A stretch of DNA of 64,000 nt from assembly GCA_948567375.1 (NCBI GenBank), contig OX419755.1, positions 51,540,291 through 51,604,290 on the forward strand. The letters run 5' to 3'. The notes under the pieces are model-generated. The model did no database searches. It was not told the DNA's origin and saw only the letters and a list, made by a program, of their open reading frames with translations. This DNA is from Lunularia cruciata. Taxonomy: Eukaryota; Streptophyta; Marchantiopsida; Lunulariales; Lunulariaceae. Of the stretch, positions 56,040 to 64,000 are shown one piece after another. The translations under genes and the position numbers were made by a program. The stretch's first letter is position 1; the number at the start of each line of letters is the position of its first letter.

Positions 56040-59000
56040 TTCATGATATTGATGTCTATGGAAAGCACTTGAGAACAAACTTCAAACAAATAAAGTACTG
56101 TTCATTTGCATTTGTATCCATTGAGATATGTCCCAATGTGAACTATTTTTCTATTCACTCCCACTAATAGAATCTCTATCCCGATTGACTTCACGTAATG
56201 CATTCATGTAATTAATTAGACTCCACACTTAACATTTATCCTCTACCCAATAAAATATAAACATATCTACTCTGTCCGGCTTTTCTATAGAACGTGAGTG
56301 TTCAAACCTTGTTTATTTAGTCACTCGTTGCACACTAAGTCTAATTCTTTAGTAATGATCGAAAGCTTAATGGAGAGGTGAGTACAGACGACCCAAGTTT
56401 ATACTTTTTTTGCCGAGAATAGAGTTTGATTGATTTCATGAGGCATAGACAATCTTTTGTGCCGGAAGAGTTAGATACAAATTTGGAGACTCGCCCACCA
56501 TATATCTATGATAGTTAGTTATTCTCTCTCTGGGTTTTTTTCAGGATGGACTGTTTACTAGGGCACTCAAATCTACGAAATCCTCGATAGTATATCAAGA
56601 AAAAAGCAGTGGCATCTGGGAACAACAGAATTCGGATAGTCCAAAGATGGAATCTAACGAAAGACGTCCAAAGATGTCCTAGGAATCAAGAGCTTAAATT
56701 TTCTAGACTAAATGTTAGATTAGAACAACTGAAGCTAATGAAACTTTGAAACTTGCTAACGTAAAGTATATCACAATGGAAACAAAGAATACCTTCACTA
56801 CAAGCGGTAAATGCCATACTTCGTGTCTGCTTGGTATCAATAGCAAAAGAGTCATCATGATGCTCTTGAGACGAACATGAAAAAGTTACTACCCTTTAAG
56901 CCATTATAGAGGAAAAAATTACAGTACACTTTGTCAAGTACCATCTCTATACGATGAAGGTCGTAACCAAACGATGCAACCCAGAAAACACTGTAGCTGA
57001 TTTGATTTGCAAGCTCTCGTTGTTAAAGGTTCTCTAAAATTGAACCAATGAAGCAATTTCGAAACAAAATACTCCAAGAAAGTTATACATGTGTGCCATA
57101 GGAACATTCAAACGTGATACTCATCCCCGAAATGAATAAAATCATAAAAATCTAATCGCCTATAATCATGCATGTTTGCATCTTGCGAACTGGAGCTTCT
57201 GATCTTCTGCTTCTGTACGAGCTGCGAATATATACGAGTGAATTGCGTCAAAGTTACGACAGGTCCTTCACATCTCGAATGCACGTTATAATAGTGTATC
57301 ATGGAGTCCACCATTGTAAGGAGACAAGACCTGAAAGACGTATCAAACTTCTTCATTGGTACTGCTTCACACTGCATGTTTGGTCTCAGGTCTAAATCCG
57401 ATTTATTGATTGATCCTATATGTAGAAAGTTGACTTTGAATAAGTTCGGTTTGATATAAGTGTGATTTCGAGTAATAGAATAATATGATTTATAATCGAT
57501 TCAAGTTTAGTTTTAAATCCGACTTGAACATGAAAGAGAAAGGCTCATGAGTCTGCGGGAAAAGTCCTCTAACTTAAATAGAAGACGATATTTTCCTAGG
57601 GGTCCTTTGGCTTTTCTACTTGTAGTGACTCCACTAAATGCAAAATTCAAGGAAATACGGATTGTTCAAGTCTGCCGTTTCACTAGTGTGTACAAATGCT
57701 GGCTTCAACAAAAAGAATGGAATCACTTCAGGACAAGTGGTCACGTTGGGATATAATCTAAACTCCAGGATATCTAAACATGTGTGAGTATTTCCGCACA
57801 CACTCTAATAAATCTATAGATCTACAATCAGTATACTCGACACCTCATATGGGAGTGTCTCTAGAAAGCAGATAATGAGGCATTAATATCCTCCTCTAGC
57901 GAAAAGTTTGACTCTTCTGGGCAAGTCCATGGAGACAGAATATTGCAAGCATTCTAGACTGAATATTGCAAACATTCATTTTGTGCAATATAAATGCATG
58001 CACTTCGCACCCCAAGAATGACGTTCATGCCGAATCGGAAGAAATATCTCGGTTGCAGAAGTCGTACCGCTTTTCGGGCATTGGGCATATGGTTGAGTGT
58101 GCATCTCCATGGAAGATCATGCCTATCTTCAGCATCTTTTGCTGAACAGACGGAAATGATGCTTCGCTCGGATAGAACAGTGGGGATGCGATGTTAAAGA
58201 ATTGGGAGGATTTTGGCTGCATTTGGTTCCTCGGTGGAATATGTGAGTCAGCTCCACTCCTTTTATAACCTGTTGATGGGAGCTTTTGTACCTATACGTT
58301 CTATGCTTTGTCGCCCATCGATCACAAGTGTGAATCTGTCGACTCCTTCCAGCGCATACAAGACATAAAGGACGAAGGGGAGATACAAACTGTCCTCAAA
58401 GCATGTACGGATCCTATTAGTGCTGGTTTTAAGGCTTCGAGTCCAGTGGCAGTTTTTGGCATGGAGTTGATAATGTGAAAATTCTCTCGCGAGAAGAGGG
58501 ATGTAGTTGTAATTGCCTCGATTCCAGATTCTTGGCAGCAGATATGTTCCGAGATTGACTGCAAAGAACATCCAGGCGAGGAGAAATCAGAGCTCAGTTC
58601 TGCACATGCAAACCGTATGAGCACAAAGTTGGAGTAGTATGGCCGACTCCAGAACTAAAGAAACGGTAACACGTCTTGCCACTGAGTCTTCCAAAAGACT
58701 AGACGAGATGGAGCTTGTTCGTCCGACAGTCGGGGTTGACGAACGTGTAGATTGGGAGGAGGGACTCAGCAAACAGGGCAATCTGCAGAAGGTGGAAACC
58801 TGGCAGCATTTTTTGGCTAATAAAATCGAATGGGAGACTGGGATGATTCTGCAGTGGAGAAAGGGGTTGGGCGATCACAAGCATATGGTATGATGATCTA
58901 GGTTCTTCTCCACTGTTATCTATTCAATGGAAGCTGGATCCATCCTCCAAATAGAAGCTGATATATTGCCGGGTGTTTTGCTCGAGCAAACTCGGGACGT

Positions 59001-61480
59001 GGAAATCTGATATGATACCCATTCACTCATTGCTCTTACTTGTTTTTCTCAACGTTCATAATTACCTGCTTTGCTGGCTGTCACCGTATTGTTTACCAAG
59101 GCAAAAGCATTGGAGGGAGCCGGCAAATTGCAGTATCTCCAATATTATATAGCTAGCGACTTGAGCGTTGTTCATGGGGTTTTCTTCTTCTCGGAGTAAG
59201 ATCCGCATGAAGCAAATATTTCCCTTGAGGTTGTTGACAACATAAGAAATTGCAAATGTAGAAAGTGAAGAGGTCTCAATTTAATATCTGGGTTCCTGTC
59301 TCTTGTCAAATAAGGTGCTTCGTGTTCTCTCAAGTTACTGGAGTTCCTTCTCATCCAAAAGTCATAGCATTTGCGCTAGGTAAACTGACGATAATCGACT
59401 CACATAATTTGCGGCTTGTCAGGGATATGGTTTCGTTTCCAGGAGTGCTACATGGGGGTGCACAATTTACTGCATTTGATGAGACCTGCGGACAGCTTGG
59501 TAGGTTCTTTATTTCACCTGGGAGACCTGTGGGGTTTATAAATCGGTGTCTATAGATCGGTCTTTTACGGACGGCTGCATCGATAATCCGAAGTCTTTCT
59601 GGGACTCTAGATCACCTTGCAGGAGATGAATTCGAATAACACTCTTGGGTAAAATCTGTAACATGGGGAACTACGTAGAACTGCACGTTGAAAGTAGAAC
59701 ATGAGATGCGAGGCGTTTAGTTCATTCCATCTGACTGCGGAAGTGGCAAATGTGCAGCCATGTTGGTCCTGCCTGGCGGTTGTGTCACTGTGCATTCCGA
59801 GATATGCTTCAAAAAGGTGCTCACCAACAAACTTTTCAACAGCTATGTTTACTTCTGGGACTTTATATTTATTTCCTTTAGCTTTTCCTGAGTATTGCTT
59901 GAGCATTAAATTCAAATCATCCAATCCAATCCCATGCTTGTCTTGACTATACAACACTTCCAATAGCGACGCGTTCCTATGCTACTTCATCTTGCAGCCA
60001 TTCCCTGCTGGTAAATGTAAGGCGCTTGTAACAGCTCGGGTAGAGAAGTTAGAAGCGAAAAAGGTACGTTCCTCTTACAACATTTGGAGCTCCAGTAAGA
60101 TTGATAATCCAAGTAGATACTACGAGACTGTACACGATGAAAACCTTTCGCGGGTGTCATATCAGTGTTTGGTCGCTTAGTTTTATCAACATTGGCTTTG
60201 TCTTCTGTCAGCTGATCTTCATTTGTCAATCATTTAGCACTTTCCTGCAGTTCTTGAATCGATATCGTCAGACTTGGTTTACCTCTTTACAAGAACCCTT
60301 ATGCTGTGATCTCTACAGGCTATAATAACAGCAACTCTGAGAGATTCCCCGACTGGCCCCGAGTTCTCTAACATCAAGATGATATATGTAAAGGTTCCTG
60401 AAAAGCTCCGCAGAACACAGTCGAAATTGCTCCAAAGCGCTTTGTGACAGCACATCCACAATCCGGGGCACACAGAAAAATTCTGAGGCAGCCTTCTGGT
60501 CAAGCAGAGCTCGTTCTAACTTTACTTTGTTTCAGACATGGTACTCTGCACATAAGTCTGGCCTCCTAGCCAAGTAGTAGTACGTGACCAAGCAGTGGTC
60601 TCAGTGTAATTCTGTAACTATCTGTATAGTTTCAATCTAAACACTTATTTTGGATATCCTCTTCAAAACCTTCCACTGAAATCAGTGAACTCGATCACAT
60701 CTGTCCCGGGGTCACCCACTTCTTTGTAGGATTTATCCGGCTCAGAATGTTATGGTCAGGAACACAGCAATTGCTGATTTAGTCTCTGGAATCTGAGGAT
60801 TCGTAGAATAAGACCGAACTACCACATCACGCCATCCGTCGAAGACTCTATTATAATATTGAGAAACTACTAGATGAAAGAACTCATAGGCTCCTCTCAC
60901 AAGTCTCAAGGTCTGGATTGAGGTGAAAGAAAGAAAAAACAACCCCGTACGTGGAAAGAGTTTCATAGCTAAGTGGCTCGCATGCTCACAAAGTCAGCAA
61001 CGTGATACTTGCGAGAAAGCATCTGCTTGAATGCAGTTCTCTTCAATACCTGCTACCCTTTTAACCTAGTCTCTTAGATCTGATTAGCCACCAAATTGTA
61101 CCTTCATGTCCTCTGTATGCAATATCCATGTAGCACCTGCCAACCTTCTGCACATAACTAAAACACTTTTGCAACTTGAGCAAGAATGTGCCTCCTAGTA
61201 GATGTAGTTGTAAACCAGCCCCAAATGCCACTGATCGAGAGGACAGATCTCCGTATTTGTTTAGGTTTTCTATTCGATATAGAAAAATGGGACAGCTTGA
61301 GCACGAATCAGCTTCATAAAACATCTATAAAAGACCCAAATGACACTGTACATCAAGACCCTCCAGTGAACAGAGAACTTCCAGCTGATCGTCTTGGCAA
61401 GACATCCCCTACAAAGAAATTCAAAAATTGACAATTCACTGGTTCTTGGACGCATTCGCAAACTGGATTATCAGAATTTT
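56040..61480. other. Lower-repeat region downstream of the PPR gene, no gene named
   Basis: From about 57 kb base composition is less AT-rich and resembles genic DNA. Several frames of 60-120 codons exist, for example 59607-59963 (minus, with NIAVEKFVGEHLFEAYLG), 58639-58893 (plus, Glu/Lys-rich) and 59265-59555 (plus), but none shows a recognisable domain, a partner frame of the same protein or clear splice context. It may include UTR, introns or small unknown genes. Confidence 0.35.
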
Positions 61481-61488
61481 TGGCCCCG

Positions 61489-61494
61489 TTTATT
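61489..61494 (-). promoter_or_regulatory. AATAAA overlapping the stop codon of the PPR gene
   Basis: The minus strand reads ACTTAATAAACG at the end of the frame, so a polyadenylation-signal hexamer overlaps TAA. It may be chance; no transcript data are available. Confidence 0.25.
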
Positions 61495-62383
61495 AAGTTG
61501 CTGTTTGACTTACAGTCTGCTCAATTTGAACTGCATTGCTATCGTCAGCCTTCTCAGCAGCTTTCCTCTCGGCTCTCAACCTTCCTTTCTCTATGAATGA
61601 GCAACTAAGCTGGTCATCCCCGCAACCAATCTCTATCATCTTTTGATGAACCTCCAAGGCACGATCAAGTTGGTGAGCCCGCACATAAGCCCCAACAAGT
61701 TCTCTATAAATCACAACATCAGGCACTATACCCTCGTCTTGTAGCTCCTGAAACTTCTGCTCAAGCTCCGGAATCATGCGATTCCTTCCTAACGCATCCA
61801 TCATTTGTCTGTAAAGAAACTTATCTGGCTTGTACCAAATTTCCTTTCGCACTATGTCAAATACCTGCACGGCGCGATTCAGGTTGTCAAAGACGTAGCC
61901 CGTCCGACAAACCCAGAAACCCTGACCTACACACTCCAACCTGAAGCTAAATTACTGTAAGGTAGCGTCTGAAGCAAACAGCAATACATGGTACTGCAGT
62001 ACCTTAAGTGCTAGAGCTATCTCATTTTGTCGCTGCAATTCGCCGAGGGTAGCAAGCAAGTCCATCTTCAGCAAACGGGAAATACGTGTTTGAAATGCTC
62101 TCTTCAAATCGTCTGGACTTCCTTTGCTTCTTCTCAAATCGTGCACTGCCTGAACAGTCTCTTTACTAATGACAGACCTGGTTCTCCACAGAGAACCTCT
62201 GGGCTGTTCTTTGGATTTGGAGCTACCCATGCAACGAACAGGAGTCCATGCCTCGCTCCTTTTAAGATCTAAGTGACGGATTTGGACATCATTCACCAAT
62301 TTACTTCCGAACTTCGCCGTTGAATTCAGAGACACGGACTTGAAATTGCACAATAGCTTCGAAGTCGAGGAGGTGCTTTGCAT
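61493..62383 (-). CDS. THA8L: THA8-like small PPR protein, plastid-targeted (two exons)
   Basis: The coding sequence joins 62383-62003 and 61864-61493 (minus strand); the 138-bp intron between them has GT and AG ends in phase 0. The product is 250 residues, close to the usual length of THA8-like proteins. Residues 1-55 are Ser/Lys/Arg-rich with few acids, like a chloroplast transit peptide. SLWRTRSVISKETVQAVHDL (64-83) and RAFQTRISRLLKMDLLATLG (95-114) then ELQRQNEIALALKVFD are typical of THA8/THA8L, followed by RKEIWYKPD and about two PPR repeats (ending near 205). Family members assist splicing of plastid group II introns. The C-terminus is Lys/Glu/Gln-rich. The assignment rests on recalled motifs; a close paralogue of the same family is possible. 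Confidence 0.8.
61865..62002 (-). other. Intron of the THA8-like gene
   Basis: Minus strand: donor AAG|GTACTGCAG at 62003/62002, acceptor GTGCAG|GTATTT at 61865/61864. Joining gives ALALK followed by VFDIVRKE, with no frame change. Unspliced, the frame would continue 16 codons to a TAA. Length 138 bp. Confidence 0.8.
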
Positions 62384-63410
62384 CTCTGAAAGGGTAAGGA
62401 CGCCTCGTTAAACCCTACACGGAGCCCAATAAGAACCCAATAACGCGCAAAATTTAACCTGAACACAACACTGGATATGTGGAGAGGAGATGAGATGAGA
62501 TGAACTCAACACTGGATATTGGGAAATGAGAGCGGAAGCCGTTCGATGAACGGGGGATCCACACTGGATAGTTCAATCTTACCGACTGGTCTGCTGGCTT
62601 GCCGACAAACTGTGTAGAAAGATCGCAGATGTCGAGAAGCCCAGGGGCAAGCAGAGTGTACATTCGCCATTGCTCCTTAAGCTGATTGTAAGAAAAGCTT
62701 CAAAGGCTAGCCATCACCAATTAGGAGTACAGTCAGGGCGTAAAACCCTCTCAAAATCTCGCCAGCTCCACTGTGGAGAATTTAAAGCTTGCAGCTCAGA
62801 TGCAAGCTCAATGCAACTGTCTCGAAAAGTCGAGATCACACTCTCGCTACATACCACGACAGCTTCCCTAAACTGTGTCTCCACGTCTGTATTCTGCAAT
62901 CTCTAACTCTTCCAGCGGGGAGAATATGTGTGATGATGAGATGAGTCCCTTCACAACATTTCACGGAGAACTGTCAGCACTGATCGAAAGATCGTGAAAG
63001 TTTCTGATACCCCTCGTCCCAAACCCACTTACTCAAACACTTCCCTTCTCAAACTTCCAATTTGTCAGAAGGCGAGTTTCACATCGTGGATTGCAAAACC
63101 GGAAGCTCGCTATGTCACCGTCTAGCCCACCGGGTCTTGCCGCCGGCGGTCATGTCGTCAAGTGTATAATAGCCGGCGGGAACTAGTTAGGCTGGGAACC
63201 TGCTATCGTAAGTGAAAGGAGGAAAACTGACCTTCTGTACCTGTAATCAATGACAACGTACCGGTGATAACCTTATATTATCTCCATCCACTTTCCGGAT
63301 TATGTGGTGGATTCTGCATATTATTGACGGCCATGCCCGAGTGAGCTATTTTAGTTTATTTGGGATTTCTCATCTACTGGGGTCTATCTCCATTTTACCT
63401 TTTCTTTAGA
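62384..63410. other. Upstream region of the PPR gene
   Basis: Probable 5' UTR and promoter of the minus-strand PPR gene. It holds three copies of CACTGGATA at 62468, 62511 and 62570 and the best copy of the dispersed palindrome motif between the last two. No other gene recognised. Confidence 0.4.
62519..62560 (+). repeat. Dispersed palindrome-centred motif, copy 4 (best preserved)
   Basis: GCCGTTCGATGAACGGGGGA followed by TCC at 62538-62560, preceded by AATGAGAGCGGAA. CCGTTC and GAACGG form a perfect 6-bp stem around GAT. It lies about 150 bp upstream of the PPR start, between two CACTGGATA repeats. Confidence 0.5.
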
Positions 63411-64000
63411 GAGAAGAGGCGACCGCGTAGGAAAAACAAGGATGGGAAGACCCCATCAAGTCATACAAGGGAGAGACAAAAAAGGGAACATGGGGCTAAG
63501 CCCCAATAGAGTCTATATGAGAAATCTGCCCTATCGCACTTAAGATATCCGAGCTATGCAAGTTGTACGGTCTACACATAATTGGAGCATCCGAAGAAAC
63601 ATCACCTAATGTGATTGCTCTCCTATGGATTGCACCAGCCACTGCCCTCTGTAAAGTAATGGACACACGTTGTCTAAAATATGCTACAAAGCATGAGAGT
63701 GAGAGTGGTACCCCTTGACGCTTAACATGATAAGCTCTCGCGCACTCCCTGACAAATGTGTCAAATGTCGTGTCCATAGCTCCATATAACTCCAAGGCTA
63801 GAGGAACAAAGAAGTGACCTTGCTGCATGCCCCTATACTTGGAGACCTTGCAACCTGCTATTGCACTCGCCGTCCATCCAGGGGGATGGGTAATCACTCC
63901 CTCCAAAACTGTATCCCGTGTAGGGTCTGTAACCATGACATCCGCTACTGTCACCTGATCATCTCGGACCAAGTATAAGTCTACCCTGACACGTGTCGTC
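63411..64000 (-). mobile_element. LINE-like element, longest copy (F4), runs off the window
   Basis: The minus strand holds the open ORF end and the 3' UTR found in the other three copies (GTCTCTCCCTTGTATGACTT, GCGGTCGCC). Its 5' end lies beyond 64000, so its total length and target duplication cannot be seen. It is the only copy here without a frame break in the visible part. Confidence 0.65.
63496..64000 (-). CDS. C-terminal part of LINE-like ORF, possible nuclease domain
   Basis: The frame is open from the window edge to TAG at 63496-63498 (167 visible codons; no start is visible, and the frame continues past 64000). Near the top RVDLYLVRDDQVTVADVMVT reads as a beta-hairpin with two spaced Asp residues, followed by KVSKYRGMQQGHFFVPLALE and YGAMDTTFDTFVRECAR. 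An R-x-D then about 14 residues then D-V, with a later K-x-x-K-Y and FVPLALE, resembles the PD-(D/E)xK or restriction-like endonuclease fold found at the C-terminus of some non-LTR retrotransposons. This similarity is by eye only. The last 70 residues (RQRVSITLQ, HSSDI, QISHIDSIGA) are conserved in all copies. Confidence 0.55.
   Translation of the reverse strand, partial: TTRVRVDLYLVRDDQVTVADVMVTDPTRDTVLEGVITHPPGWTASAIAGCKVSKYRGMQQGHFFVPLALELYGAMDTTFDTFVRECARAYHVKRQGVPLSLSCFVAYFRQRVSITLQRAVAGAIHRRAITLGDVSSDAPIMCRPYNLHSSDILSAIGQISHIDSIGA

Noticed and set aside
58263..58624. Overlapping minus-strand frames near a possible second PPR gene
   Set aside because: No helical PPR repeat pattern; mutually inconsistent frames.
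59607..59963. 118-codon minus-strand frame
   Set aside because: Part of it reads well (VEKFVGEHLFEAYLG) but no domain, start context or homologous second copy supports it as a gene.
62714..62899. Short frame upstream of the PPR gene as an extra exon
   Set aside because: The PPR product is full length with its own start at 62383; no splice signal links them.

Overview
The window looks like nuclear DNA of a seed plant with a large, transposon-filled genome, most likely a gymnosperm. This is an inference from AT-rich spacer, several layers of decayed Ty3/gypsy elements, and one spliced plastid-targeted PPR gene. No bacterial operons, rRNA, CRISPR arrays or convincing tRNA genes were seen. Almost every pol-like reading frame carries stops or frameshifts.

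Layout. (1) 1-10.7 kb: a 5'-truncated LINE-like fragment (726-1136), AT-rich spacer, then an old minus-strand gypsy element E (about 5.4-10.26 kb) split by a 2.57-kb solo LTR (7062-9629, TSD GGGAA). (2) 10735-35645: a very large plus-strand gypsy element B (LTRs 10735-11957 and 34035-35645, TSD ATTGT) with gag-pol and a long extra 3' coding region. Element C (24397-33500, minus strand, TSD CCGCA) is inserted in that 3' region, and the host reading frame continues on both sides of it. (3) 35750-39501: a 3.75-kb solo LTR (TSD GTTGG) of the same family as C's LTRs. (4) 39.5-43 kb: repeats and a hAT-like transposase remnant. (5) 43077-48708: a complete but inactivated chromovirus (TSD TCTAG, initiator-Met PBS, chromodomain) inserted at the edge of the hAT remnant. 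(6) 48.7-57 kb: old repeats, short tandem duplications and two more LINE-like fragments, one with a 13-bp TSD. (7) 57-63.4 kb: less repetitive sequence with the only intact-looking host gene, a two-exon THA8-like PPR gene (61493-62383, minus). (8) 63.4-64 kb: a longer LINE-like copy running off the window.

The main finding is the long-LTR family in (1)-(3). Its LTRs carry, in sense and upstream of the apparent TATA box, one long reading frame. In the solo LTR at 35750-39501 all recognisable coding blocks from 35912 to 38701 (about 930 codons) lie in a single frame broken only by stop codons. The solo LTR at 7062-9629 keeps a homologous frame with a 318-codon open stretch. Both LTRs of C carry the same frame with the same large internal deletion. 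Two other points stand out: the chromovirus LTRs contain perfect heat-shock-element arrays just upstream of their TATA box, and the LINE-like family (four copies) ends in a domain resembling a restriction-endonuclease-like fold, which would be unusual for a seed-plant LINE.
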